Assembly: GCA_902490585.1 (NCBI GenBank) | Contig: CABUEI010000004.1 | Location: 49,337 to 113,336 of the forward strand | Length of the DNA stretch: 64,000 nucleotides | Source: an uncultured Oscillospiraceae bacterium | GTDB lineage: Bacteria; Bacillota; Clostridia; Oscillospirales; Ruminococcaceae | Reading direction: 5' to 3' | In this document: positions 26,012-34,655 of the stretch, in pieces | Numbering within the stretch: position 1 is the first letter of the stretch | Layout of the letters: each line of letters opens with the position of its first letter | Translations under genes and position numbers: made by a program | Notes under the pieces: model-generated | What the model was told of the DNA's origin: nothing | The model's database searches: none | What the model saw: the letters and a program-made list of their open reading frames with translations, nothing else

Positions 26012-26620
26012 ATGAAGAATTACAGACTTTATCTTATCCGTCATGGAATTACTCAGGGAAACCTTGAGGGAAAATATATAGGTACTACGGATTTACCGCT
26101 TTGTGAGGAGGGTGAGAATGCTATATCATCACTCGCCGCTCTGGAAGTTTATCCGAAGGTGCAGAAGGTTTATTCAAGTCCGCTGAAACGTTGCTTACAG
26201 ACTGCCGATATAATTTATCCGGAGCGTCTGTTAAAGCGTATTGACGGAATAGCAGAACTTGATTTCGGCGATTATGAGGGAAAGACACAGGATGAACTAC
26301 AAAATGATGAAAAATACCTTGAATGGCTCAAAGGCGGATATGATGCCGCACCTCCGAACGGCGAAAGTTTCGGACATTTTACGTTAAGATGTCTTGACGG
26401 ACTTGAAGAGATTTTCAAGGATATGATGGCAAACGAGGTTACATCTGCTGCAGTTATTACACATTCCGGCGTAATTATGAATCTGCTTTCGGGATACGGT
26501 CTGCCAAAGATGAAACCGATTGATTTTGCATGCAATCAGGGCGAGGGCTTTGAAATTCAGCTCAGTACATTCCTGTGGCAGCACGGTCCCGTATTTGAGA
26601 TAGTGGGAAAATTATTCTGA
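26012..26620 (+). CDS. Histidine phosphatase (phosphoglycerate mutase-like)
   Basis: 202 residues. A branch-1 histidine phosphatase: the phospho-accepting histidine is in LIRHGITQGN, with SSPLKRCLQTA and the second histidine in AVITHSGVIM. LDFGDYEGKTQDEL is the acid region. The pattern fits alpha-ribazole phosphatase or related broad phosphatases better than true glycolytic mutases, but no cobalamin genes are nearby. AAAGGAAG precedes the ATG. tex follows after 16 nt, so the two form an operon. The gap to the previous gene has a lone TATAAT (25944) and a stem GCCGA/TCGGC. Confidence 0.85.
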   Translation: MKNYRLYLIRHGITQGNLEGKYIGTTDLPLCEEGENAISSLAALEVYPKVQKVYSSPLKRCLQTADIIYPERLLKRIDGIAELDFGDYEGKTQDELQNDEKYLEWLKGGYDAAPPNGESFGHFTLRCLDGLEEIFKDMMANEVTSAAVITHSGVIMNLLSGYGLPKMKPIDFACNQGEGFEIQLSTFLWQHGPVFEIVGKLF

Positions 26621-26636
26621 TAAAACGGAGAAAAGT

Positions 26637-28778
26637 ATGGATATATTAAAGCAGTTAGCGGAAGAATTCAAGATAAGAAACACTCAGGTAGAGAACACGG
26701 TAAAGCTTATTGACGACGGCAATACTATTCCGTTCATTTCACGATACAGAAAAGAAATGACGGGCGGTCTCGACGATCAGCTTTTAAGAGAACTCAGTGA
26801 AAGACTTACATATCTGCGTAATCTCGAAAGCAGAAAGGAAGAAGTAAAAAATCTTATTGAGAACGGCGGTAATCTGACCGAAAAGATCGAAAGTGACCTT
26901 ATCAATGCAAAAACACTTGCTGAGGTTGAGGATATCTACAGACCGTTCAAGCCTAAGCGTAAGACGAGAGCAGGCATTGCAAAGGAGAAAGGACTGCAAC
27001 CTCTTGCAGATTTTATAATGGCTCAGACTAAAGCTTCGCCTATTGCCGAAGCACAGAAATATGTAAGTGATGAAAAAGGTGTTGCTTCAGCGGATGAAGC
27101 AATTAACGGTGCACTTGATATCATTTCGGAAACAGTTTCTGATGATGCAGATCTGCGTAAAAAACTGTATTCTGAGTATACGGGTCATGCACTGATTGTA
27201 TCAAAGGCTGTTGATGAAAAGGCTGATACAGTATATAAAAATTACTACGATTACAGCGAACTTGCGTGTAAGATACCTCCGCACAGACTTCTTGCACTCG
27301 ACAGAGGCGAGCGTGAAGAGGCTCTCAAAGTAAGCATCGAGCCTGAAGAACAGTGGGTAATGAAGCACATTTACAGAGCGTATGTCAAGGCAGAAAATGA
27401 TTGCGGTCATCTTGTACGCTCTGCGTGTGACGACAGCTTCAAACGTCTTATTCACCCCTCTCTTGAAAGAAGACTCAGAAACGAGCTTACGGAGAAAGCC
27501 TGTGACAGCAGTATACATACATTCTCCGATAATTTAAGACAGCTCCTTATGCAGCCACCTGTAAAGAACAGTGTTGCCCTGGGTTTTGACCCCGGTTACA
27601 GAACAGGTTGTAAAGTTGCTGTAGTTGACGCTACCGGTAAAGTGCTTGACACTTCGGTTGTTTATCCTACACCACCGAAAAGCGATATAGCAGGAGCAGA
27701 AAGAATAATCCGTAACCTTATAGAAAAGCATAAGGTTGATATTATCGCTATAGGAAACGGCACTGCAAGCCATGAAAGCGAAGTCTTTATAGCCGATTTA
27801 TTAAAGAAAATCAACAGGAAAGTAAGCTACATGGTAGTTTCAGAAGCAGGAGCAAGTGTGTATTCCGCAAGTAAGCTTGCGGCTGAAGAGTTCCCTGAAT
27901 ACGATGTATCACTGCGTAGCGCTGTTTCAATTGCAAGAAGACTTCAGGATCCTCTTGCTGAGCTTGTAAAGATTGACCCTAAAGCAATCGGTGTAGGACA
28001 GTATCAGCATGATATGCCGTCTGCAAAACTGTCGGAAGCACTCGGCGGAGTAGTAGAGGACAGTGTAAACAGTGTCGGCGTCGATCTGAATACAGCGTCT
28101 GTTTCACTTCTCAGTTATGTTGCAGGTATCAATTCAACAGTTGCTAAAAACATAGTGACTTACAGGGAAGAAAACGGTGTATTTACTAACCGTAAGGAAC
28201 TTCTTAAAGTCGCTAAGCTCGGGAAAAAAGCATTTGAACAGTGCGCAGGATTTATGCGTATCCATGACGGAAAATATCCGCTTGACAACACCTCTGTGCA
28301 CCCCGAAAGTTATAAAGCGGCAGAAGCTCTGCTTGACAAGTGCGGATTTAAACTTGCTGACGTTTCAGGCGGTATTCCGTCAATAAAGGAACAGGTAAAA
28401 TCCATCGGAATAAAGAAACTGTCTGATGAACTCGGAATAGGTGAAATGACGCTCGCTGATATTACAAACGAGCTTGCTAAGCCCGGCAGAGATCCGAGAG
28501 ATGAACTGCCTGCGCCGCTTCTGAGAACGGATATTGCGGATATCAACAGCTTAAAACCCGGTATGATTCTTGACGGTACGGTAAGAAACGTCATTGATTT
28601 CGGCGTTTTTGTCGATATCGGTGTACATCAGGACGGACTTGTTCATATATCTCAGATATGTGACAAGTATATAAAGCATCCGCTTGAAGTAGTAAAAGTC
28701 GGAGATATAGTAAAGGTCAAGGTCCTGGATATTGATTCTGCTAAAAAGCGTATTTCTCTTACCATGAAGGGAGTTTAA
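26637..28778 (+). CDS. tex: Tex-family RNA-binding protein
   Basis: 713 residues. A widely conserved nucleic-acid-binding factor related to Spt6, linked to transcription fidelity, RNA turnover and toxin expression in other bacteria. It opens with the Tex N-terminal block (FISRYRKEMTGGLDD), has a YqgF/RuvC-like domain (ALGFDPGYRTGCKVAVVD), a helix-hairpin-helix unit (SVGVDLNTASVSLL), and a C-terminal S1 domain (about 638-713: DFGVFVDIGVHQDGLVHISQ). The full set and length match complete Tex. Second gene after the phosphatase; translation of the next gene begins at the stop. Confidence 0.95.
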   Translation: MDILKQLAEEFKIRNTQVENTVKLIDDGNTIPFISRYRKEMTGGLDDQLLRELSERLTYLRNLESRKEEVKNLIENGGNLTEKIESDLINAKTLAEVEDIYRPFKPKRKTRAGIAKEKGLQPLADFIMAQTKASPIAEAQKYVSDEKGVASADEAINGALDIISETVSDDADLRKKLYSEYTGHALIVSKAVDEKADTVYKNYYDYSELACKIPPHRLLALDRGEREEALKVSIEPEEQWVMKHIYRAYVKAENDCGHLVRSACDDSFKRLIHPSLERRLRNELTEKACDSSIHTFSDNLRQLLMQPPVKNSVALGFDPGYRTGCKVAVVDATGKVLDTSVVYPTPPKSDIAGAERIIRNLIEKHKVDIIAIGNGTASHESEVFIADLLKKINRKVSYMVVSEAGASVYSASKLAAEEFPEYDVSLRSAVSIARRLQDPLAELVKIDPKAIGVGQYQHDMPSAKLSEALGGVVEDSVNSVGVDLNTASVSLLSYVAGINSTVAKNIVTYREENGVFTNRKELLKVAKLGKKAFEQCAGFMRIHDGKYPLDNTSVHPESYKAAEALLDKCGFKLADVSGGIPSIKEQVKSIGIKKLSDELGIGEMTLADITNELAKPGRDPRDELPAPLLRTDIADINSLKPGMILDGTVRNVIDFGVFVDIGVHQDGLVHISQICDKYIKHPLEVVKVGDIVKVKVLDIDSAKKRISLTMKGV

Positions 28779-28779
28779 T

Positions 28780-29295
28780 ATGATAGAATCGGTTTTAAAA
28801 TATACATCCGAGAATGTCGGTGAATTTGTAAAGTACAACATTTTCGGTAAGAATAAAGCGTCTAAAGTATACGTTATCTGTTATCTTGTTGCTATGGCGC
28901 TTATTGCGGTTATCGGCGTAGTTCTGGCAATAGTTACACAGATGTGGTGGTTTATCTTTGCTACGGTTATCTGCGCTCTGCTTATAGTTGCCACCGGACT
29001 TGTCCTTTCGGCAACGCTGAAAAAGTACACTAAGGAAATTTTTGAAATCAATTCAAAGAACGGTTATGATGCGATTGAAATAACGGCAAGCAGTATTGTA
29101 CTTAAAAACAGCGGTGCGGCAAAAGCTATCGCAGAATGGACAGCGGTGGCTTCCGTTGATTTCAATAAATCAAGCGCATATATCGTAACTCACGACGGGT
29201 ATCTTTTTATCATAAATGAAAATGATATCAAGGAAGGTTCGCTCGATGAACTTCGTCAGATTGCAGATGAAAAGCTGGTGAAGGCTGATGATTAA
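28780..29295 (+). CDS. Two-TM protein with possible YcxB-like C-terminal domain
   Basis: 171 residues, no named function. Two adjacent transmembrane helices (VICYLVAMALIAVIGVVLAI and WWFIFATVICALLIVATGLVL) are followed by a soluble beta-rich tail (IEITASSIVLKNSGAAKAIAEWTAVASV) similar to YcxB/bPH-like domains. The start is one base past the tex stop, and the end overlaps queH by 8 nt, so all three are translationally linked. Role unknown. Confidence 0.7.
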   Translation: MIESVLKYTSENVGEFVKYNIFGKNKASKVYVICYLVAMALIAVIGVVLAIVTQMWWFIFATVICALLIVATGLVLSATLKKYTKEIFEINSKNGYDAIEITASSIVLKNSGAAKAIAEWTAVASVDFNKSSAYIVTHDGYLFIINENDIKEGSLDELRQIADEKLVKADD

Positions 29296-29944
29296 TTATC
29301 AGCTTGAAACGGACAGAATAATTAAATCACTCGATCATGCACCTACGCTTCTTCTTCATGCGTGTTGCGCACCGTGTAGCAGTTATGTGCTTGAATATCT
29401 GACTGAATATTTCAATGTAACTGTTTTTTTCTATAATCCGAATATCACCGAGGAGCCGGAATACGAAAAGCGAAAAAATGAGCTAAAACGTCTGATTTCG
29501 GAAAAGCCTTTCAGATATTCTGTAAAGATGATCGACGGGGATTATTCGCCACAGCTTTTCTTTGATATGGCTCGTGGAATGGAGAATGTAAGAGAGGGCG
29601 GCGAACGCTGTTTCAAGTGTTATGAAATGCGACTGAAGAAAACGGCGAAGCTTGCAAAAGAGCTTGATTATGAATACTTCTGTACAACGCTGTCGGTAAG
29701 CCCTCATAAGAATGCGGCAAAACTGAATGAGCTCGGTGAAAAATTCAGCAAAGAGTATAATATACCGTATCTGTATTCTGATTTCAAAAAACGAAACGGT
29801 TACAAACGTTCCATAGAACTGTCTGCCGAATACGGACTGTACAGACAGAATTACTGCGGTTGTATTTACAGCCGTATGCAAGCCGAGCGTAAAGAGCAAG
29901 AAAAAAATTTTCAAAATGAAACGAAAACTGTTGTCAAACCGTAA
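29288..29944 (+). CDS. queH: Epoxyqueuosine reductase QueH
   Basis: 218 residues. Reduces epoxyqueuosine to queuosine in tRNA, the final step of queuosine synthesis; QueH (former DUF208) replaces the B12-dependent QueG. Diagnostic cysteines appear as HACCAPC (C26, C27, C30), ERCFKCYEMR and NYCGCIYS, with TTLSVSPHKNAAKLNELG between. These ligate iron-sulfur and metal centres. It overlaps the previous gene by 8 nt; no other queuosine genes are in view. A new promoter for the corA unit begins inside its last codons. Confidence 0.93.
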   Translation: MINYQLETDRIIKSLDHAPTLLLHACCAPCSSYVLEYLTEYFNVTVFFYNPNITEEPEYEKRKNELKRLISEKPFRYSVKMIDGDYSPQLFFDMARGMENVREGGERCFKCYEMRLKKTAKLAKELDYEYFCTTLSVSPHKNAAKLNELGEKFSKEYNIPYLYSDFKKRNGYKRSIELSAEYGLYRQNYCGCIYSRMQAERKEQEKNFQNETKTVVKP

Positions 29945-29959
29945 AAAGTATGATAAAAT
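29931..29959 (+). promoter_or_regulatory. Sigma-A promoter for the leader ORF and corA
   Basis: TTGTCA (29931-29936), 17-nt spacer, TAAAAT (29954-29959). It overlaps the end of queH and gives a leader of about 130 nt before corA. Confidence 0.8.
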
Positions 29960-30002
29960 AAATACGGTTATGCAATAAAACTGTCAAAAGAGGTGAAAGA
30001 CG

Positions 30003-30068
30003 ATGACTGCGGACCCTTGCGGGAAACGATTAAAACAGAATGAAAATTGTGCAGGAGTCGTCGCATAA
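30003..30068 (+). CDS. 21-codon leader ORF upstream of corA
   Basis: ATG at 30003 preceded by AGAGGTGA at 7-nt spacing, ending TAA at 30066. The peptide begins MTADPCGKRLKQ and includes two cysteines and one proline. Its stop codon falls inside the 5' arm of the hairpin that covers the corA start, a classical layout for translational attenuation. No homologue is known to me. The ribosome site is as good as that of corA itself. Confidence 0.55.
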   Translation: MTADPCGKRLKQNENCAGVVA

Positions 30069-30101
30069 CGGCTTTCTGTGCAGGAAAGAGGTACGTTATG
30101 C
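30063..30101 (+). promoter_or_regulatory. Hairpin sequestering the corA start codon
   Basis: GCATAACG (30063-30070) pairs perfectly with CGTTATGC (30094-30101). An inner stem CTTTC (30072-30076) pairs with GAAAG (30084-30088). The corA ATG (30098) is in the outer stem and its GAGGT (30088-30092) in the junction. No T tract, so this acts on translation, not termination. Confidence 0.6.
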
Positions 30102-31033
30102 TGAAATATTACAAGACAGTAGAAAACACGATTGTTGAACTCGATACCATGGAGCCGGGATGCTGGGTATCTGCTGTAGCACCTACCGAAACAGAGATTT
30201 CCGCACTTCAGGAAGAGCTCAACATTGACCGTGACTTTATCCGTTCCGCACTCGATGAGGAAGAAACTTCCCGTATTGAAAGTGATGACGGACAGACGCT
30301 TATAGTCCTTGACTATCCCGTTGCCGAAAAGGTTCAGGATAAGGACGATACAATAAGCTACTACACTATGCCTATGGGTATCATTATAACCGATAGCCAC
30401 GTTGTAACTGTATGCCTTAAAGAGAACATAATCATTGACGAATTTACAAAAGGCATAGTAAAAGGAATACAGACACAGTTCAAGACAAGATTTGTATTCC
30501 ACATGTTGCTCAGAATAGCAGGTAAGTATCTTCTGTACTTAAAGCAGATAGACAAACTTTCAAACTATGTTGAGCAGCAGCTGCACAAATCAATGAAAAA
30601 CAAAGAGCTTATTCAGCTCCTCGGACTTGAGAAATCACTGGTATATTTCTCAACGTCACTTAAATCAACCGAAACAGTGCTTGAAAAGATATTGAGAGGC
30701 AGAGTAATTAAACTCTATGAAGAAGATCAGGAACTGCTTGAAGACGTACTGATTGAAGTAAAGCAGGCAATTGAGATGAGCAATATCTATTCAAACATAC
30801 TTTCGGGTACTATGGACGCATTTGCAAGCGTTATATCAAACAACCTGAATATCGTAATGAAGGTACTGACAGTTATCACTATCGTAATGTCGGTGCCCAC
30901 AATGGTGTTCAGCTTCTACGGTATGAACGTTGTGGATCTGCCACTGCCGTACACATGGTTCCCTGTGGTTATTTCCGTTATACTTGCTGTCATAGTCGCA
31001 ATACTCATAACCAAGAACAAGTTTTACAAATAA
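30098..31033 (+). CDS. corA: CorA-type magnesium/divalent-cation channel
   Basis: 311 residues. A pentameric Mg2+ (possibly Co2+/Ni2+) channel. The large N-terminal cytoplasmic domain and long stalk helices lead to two C-terminal transmembrane helices, with the diagnostic YGMN motif between them (FSFYGMNVVDLP) and a basic tail (ITKNKFYK). The ATG at 30098 is within a hairpin; an in-frame GTG at 30047 would overlap the leader ORF and has no ribosome site. The transporter stands behind its own promoter, leader ORF and hairpin, which suggests control of translation. The cation cannot be settled from sequence. Confidence 0.93.
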   Translation: MLKYYKTVENTIVELDTMEPGCWVSAVAPTETEISALQEELNIDRDFIRSALDEEETSRIESDDGQTLIVLDYPVAEKVQDKDDTISYYTMPMGIIITDSHVVTVCLKENIIIDEFTKGIVKGIQTQFKTRFVFHMLLRIAGKYLLYLKQIDKLSNYVEQQLHKSMKNKELIQLLGLEKSLVYFSTSLKSTETVLEKILRGRVIKLYEEDQELLEDVLIEVKQAIEMSNIYSNILSGTMDAFASVISNNLNIVMKVLTVITIVMSVPTMVFSFYGMNVVDLPLPYTWFPVVISVILAVIVAILITKNKFYK

Positions 31034-31048
31034 AGCACGGAGGCTATA

Positions 31049-32038
31049 ATGGAAAAAGTAAAAATATCTATAAGCGGACACGATTTTTACTTGAAGAGCG
31101 AAGACCCGGACAGAATGTATGAAACTGCGGAAAATCTTCAGAAACGAATAGATAAACTGAGCACAATGGCAGCATCAATGTCGCTTACAGATATCGTTAT
31201 GCTTGCGGCACTCGATATTGCCGATGAGAATTACGATAACAGAAATGTGCTAATAAAAGCTCAACAGCTTTCTCAGGAGATACAGGCGAAATCAATCGCC
31301 GCCGAAAAGAGAGCGGAAGAACTCGAAAAACAGCTTTCTGTATCGGATACAGAGCTTGCTTCGCTGAAGATTACCGTTTCTGAGGCACAGAGTGAGCTTG
31401 CCGCACTTAAAGGACAGCTTGCCGAAATTGATACTCAGAAAGCAAATGTGCTTGAAAAAGAAAACGCAGAGCTTAAAGAGCAGATAAAAGTTCTGACAGA
31501 AGAAAAACAGACGCTTTCCGATAACAATGAAAAGCAGACACAACAGCTGAACAGCCGTATAAAAGAGCTTACAGAGGAAAACAATGCACTTTCCGAAAAG
31601 AATAGTGAAGTAAATTCGACTCTGAGCGGTGAAAATGAAGAACTCAGAAAACAGATAGAAAATCTCAAAACAGAAAACGATACTCTCAAAACATCAAACG
31701 AGAATAATTCTGCATCTGATTCCGAGAATGAAGAGCTTAAAGCAAAACTCGCCGAGCTTACCGAAAAGAATAAGCATGCCGAAGAAATGCTTGAAAGGCT
31801 GAGAATAGATCATGAAAAGCTTGTAAACGAGCACGGACAGGACGAACTGCTCCTTGCTCAGATTGACAAGCTCCAGGGCACAGTAGATACATACGAGAAG
31901 ACCTTTGACGAATATGCAAATCAGCGTAACGCCGAGGTCAAGGACTTAAACGATGAGTTATCGGCACTAAGAAAGAAATATGCTGACCTCAGCGCACAGA
32001 TGAATGAGATCGTCAATGACGGTCAGATGACTTTATGA
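31049..32038 (+). CDS. ZapA-like cell-division protein with long coiled-coil extension
   Basis: 329 residues. The first 90 residues match ZapA, an FtsZ-ring stabiliser: VKISISGHDFYLKSEDPDRMYETAENLQKR shows the family pattern, followed by a helical dimerisation section. Classical ZapA ends near 100-130 residues; here a Glu/Lys/Leu-rich coiled coil (about 90-325) extends for over 200 residues. The division role is inferred from the N-terminus; the extension could act as spacer or partner-binding arm. Start follows CGGAGG. The last codons overlap the U32 gene by 4 nt (ATGA), so they are co-translated. Confidence 0.75.
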   Translation: MEKVKISISGHDFYLKSEDPDRMYETAENLQKRIDKLSTMAASMSLTDIVMLAALDIADENYDNRNVLIKAQQLSQEIQAKSIAAEKRAEELEKQLSVSDTELASLKITVSEAQSELAALKGQLAEIDTQKANVLEKENAELKEQIKVLTEEKQTLSDNNEKQTQQLNSRIKELTEENNALSEKNSEVNSTLSGENEELRKQIENLKTENDTLKTSNENNSASDSENEELKAKLAELTEKNKHAEEMLERLRIDHEKLVNEHGQDELLLAQIDKLQGTVDTYEKTFDEYANQRNAEVKDLNDELSALRKKYADLSAQMNEIVNDGQMTL

Positions 32039-34080
32039 GTGAAATTTTGGCTCCGTGTGGAGCAACAGAAAGTCTGACAGCGGCAGTCAATGCCGGAGCA
32101 GACGCAGTATACCTCGGAGAAGAATACTTCTCTGCAAGAAAAAATGCAGAAAACTTTACCGCAGAGCAGTTATGCGATGCGGTTCGTTTTTGTCATTATA
32201 ACGGTGTAAAGGTGTATGTTACTCTGAACACACTTGTGTTTGATAAGGAAATACCTCTGCTTGCGAAAGCTATCGAAAATTGTGCGAAAGCCGATGTTGA
32301 CGGCTTTATCGTTCAGGATATGGGCGTTGCAAGGCTTGCACGTCAGATTGTACCGGAACTACCTTTACACGCTTCCACACAGATGACGGTAAATTCACCC
32401 GAGGGTGCTGTTATGGCGAAAAAGCTCGGATTTACCCGTGTTGTTCTGGGTAGGGAGCTGTCCTTTGAACAAATCAAAGCAATAATAGACAGCTGTGATA
32501 TTGAAACCGAACTGTTTGTTCACGGCGCATTATGCGTCTGTCTTAGCGGTCAGTGTTATATGAGCAGTGTTCTCGGCGGAAGAAGCGGTAACAGAGGACT
32601 TTGTGCTCAGCCGTGCCGCCTTGATTTTACAAGCGGTGACAGGCACAATGTTCTATCGCTTAAAGATTTATCACTTGTAGAAAAGTTACCCGAACTGGAA
32701 AAGCTCGGTGTTACATCATTCAAGATAGAGGGCAGAATGAAGCGCCCGGAATACGTTGCAGGTGCGGTTAATGCGTGCAGGGTTGCTCTTGACGGTGGTA
32801 CGCCTGACCTTATGTCGTTAAAGAACGTATTTTCCAGAAGCGGATTTACAAGCGGATATTTCGATGATGATTTCAGAAATATGCAGGGTGTACGCACAAA
32901 AGACGATGTAACTGCGGCTACCTCAAAAGTACTTTCAGGTATGAAACAGTATTATCATAAGCCGTGCAAGCGCTTCAAGGCGGACATTACTGTTAATGTA
33001 AAAAACGGACAGTCTGTTTCTTATAAGCTTTCTGCTTGTAATGTAAGTGCGGTTGCAGTCGGAGATCTCCCCGAAAAAGCAATGAACAGAGCAGTAACGG
33101 CTGAATATCTCGAAAGTCAGTGCGGTAAGCTCGGCGGTACTGTATATTACCCCGGAAATATTACCGTTAACGTTGACGACGGATTATCGGTTTCGGCGGC
33201 ACACCTGAATGAGCTCAGAAGAAAAGCAATCGAGAGTGTCAGCGAGAAAATTCTTGAAAAGAACTCTCACCACTATAAAATTTCCCCCTATATTCCTCTT
33301 GACAGCAAGGACAGCAAGAAAATCCGTCCCGAATTCAGATGTGAAGTAAATACCGCAGAACAGCTTGAACAGGTGTTGCAGGAAGACGAATATTCGTACA
33401 TCTATGCACCGATGGGCTTACTTGACGACGATACTCCCGATAAGTTCAGAATAATAGTTGTTCCTCCTGTGTTCCTAGCGGACTGTGAGAATGATGTAAT
33501 AAAAAAACTGTCCGTTCTCAGAAAGCAGGGATATGAACATCTTGCCGTTCACACATTGTCGCATATCGGAATAGCTAAGAAACTGGATTTCAAAGCACAC
33601 GGTATGTCAAGACTCAACATTACAAACCGTTATTCGCTCAGAGAGTATGAAAAAATGGGACTTGCCGATACAGCGTTATCATTTGAACTTCTTATGAGCG
33701 ATGCGGTATCGCTTTGTGCCGACAGCAATATTAAAACGGGAATTGTCGGCTACGGCAGACTTCCGCTTATGATAACGAGAAGATGTCCGATTAACAACGG
33801 AAAGCCTTGCGGTAAGATAAAGAGAACCGATTGCCCTCGCTATATTACCGACAGGCAGGGAAACAATATGCCGTGTATGTGTAGCGAGAATACAGTTGAG
33901 ATTCTTAATCCCGATAAACTGTATCTCAGTGACAGACAGTCCGAGCTTAAAAAGTTCGATTTTATCCTGCTGAAGTTCACTGATGAAACAGACACGGCTG
34001 AAGTACTTAATATGTATCTTGACGATATAAAGCCTGACGGAAAGCTTACAAGAGGGCTTTATTACAGAGGAGTTCAATAA
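32035..34080 (+). CDS. Peptidase U32 family protein, RlhA-like
   Basis: 681 residues. The N-terminal U32 core has EILAPCGATESLTAAVNAGAD, DAVYLGEEYFSARKNAENF and TSFKIEGRMKRPEYVAGAV; CLSGQCYMSSVLGGRSGNRGLCAQPC gives conserved cysteines. The long C-terminal half has further cysteine clusters (ITRRCPINNGKPC), likely iron-sulfur. Size and architecture resemble E. coli RlhA (23S rRNA C2501 hydroxylation) rather than short collagenase-like PrtC/YegQ proteins. Overlaps the ZapA-like gene by 4 nt and dut by one base, so it is tightly coupled. Family is certain; function is by analogy. Confidence 0.88.
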   Translation: MSEILAPCGATESLTAAVNAGADAVYLGEEYFSARKNAENFTAEQLCDAVRFCHYNGVKVYVTLNTLVFDKEIPLLAKAIENCAKADVDGFIVQDMGVARLARQIVPELPLHASTQMTVNSPEGAVMAKKLGFTRVVLGRELSFEQIKAIIDSCDIETELFVHGALCVCLSGQCYMSSVLGGRSGNRGLCAQPCRLDFTSGDRHNVLSLKDLSLVEKLPELEKLGVTSFKIEGRMKRPEYVAGAVNACRVALDGGTPDLMSLKNVFSRSGFTSGYFDDDFRNMQGVRTKDDVTAATSKVLSGMKQYYHKPCKRFKADITVNVKNGQSVSYKLSACNVSAVAVGDLPEKAMNRAVTAEYLESQCGKLGGTVYYPGNITVNVDDGLSVSAAHLNELRRKAIESVSEKILEKNSHHYKISPYIPLDSKDSKKIRPEFRCEVNTAEQLEQVLQEDEYSYIYAPMGLLDDDTPDKFRIIVVPPVFLADCENDVIKKLSVLRKQGYEHLAVHTLSHIGIAKKLDFKAHGMSRLNITNRYSLREYEKMGLADTALSFELLMSDAVSLCADSNIKTGIVGYGRLPLMITRRCPINNGKPCGKIKRTDCPRYITDRQGNNMPCMCSENTVEILNPDKLYLSDRQSELKKFDFILLKFTDETDTAEVLNMYLDDIKPDGKLTRGLYYRGVQ

Positions 34081-34517
34081 TGTTCATAGATGTAAAAAAG
34101 CTGAACGATAATGCAAAACTACCGTCCCGTGCCACTAAAGTAAGTGCAGGTGCAGATTTGTGTGCTTGTATTGAAGATGATGTTGTGCTTATGCCGGGCG
34201 ACAGAAAGCTGATTTCTACAGGTATAGCGATTGCAGTACCTGAAGGATACGGCGGATTTGTTTTTGCAAGAAGCGGACTTTCATCAAAGTTCGGCATATC
34301 ACTTGCGAATTGCGTAGGTGTCATTGACAGTGACTACAGGGGCGAGGTTAAAGTTTCTGTTATCAACCATTCCGCCGAGCCATATACGATTAAAAACGGT
34401 GAGCGAATAGCACAGCTTGTTATTATGCCTGTGGATTTATGTGAATACGGATTTTGTGATGAACTCGATGAAACCGAGCGTGGCACAGGCGGCTTTGGTT
34501 CTACAGGTAAGATGTAA
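34080..34517 (+). CDS. dut: dUTP diphosphatase
   Basis: 145 residues. A trimeric dUTPase that hydrolyses dUTP to dUMP, keeping uracil out of DNA and feeding thymidylate synthesis. The five family motifs are visible: SAGADLCAC, FARSGLSSKFGI, NCVGVIDSDYRGEV, NGERIAQLVI and the C-terminal GTGGFGSTGK. Start shares one base with the preceding stop (TAATG). No terminator is evident between it and the mreB promoter. Confidence 0.95.
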   Translation: MFIDVKKLNDNAKLPSRATKVSAGADLCACIEDDVVLMPGDRKLISTGIAIAVPEGYGGFVFARSGLSSKFGISLANCVGVIDSDYRGEVKVSVINHSAEPYTIKNGERIAQLVIMPVDLCEYGFCDELDETERGTGGFGSTGKM

Positions 34518-34583
34518 TGCAAATTGCATAAATATCCGACAAAATCGTGCGATAATTTATGAATAATTAATTCTGTATTTTTG

Positions 34584-34612
34584 TTGTATGCTTTTTCAAA
34601 AAGTGGTATAAT
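34584..34612 (+). promoter_or_regulatory. Sigma-A promoter of the mre operon
   Basis: TTGTAT (34584-34589), 17-nt spacer, TATAAT (34607-34612), upstream of the mreB ribosome site. Confidence 0.75.
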
Positions 34613-34655
34613 AATTAACGAATTGTAAAGAAGAAACACCCCGGAGGTTTGACGA

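Noticed and set aside
29945..30002. Magnesium (M-box) or NiCo riboswitch upstream of corA
   Set aside because: The leader is too short and lacks the conserved cores; the leader ORF and hairpin explain the region better.
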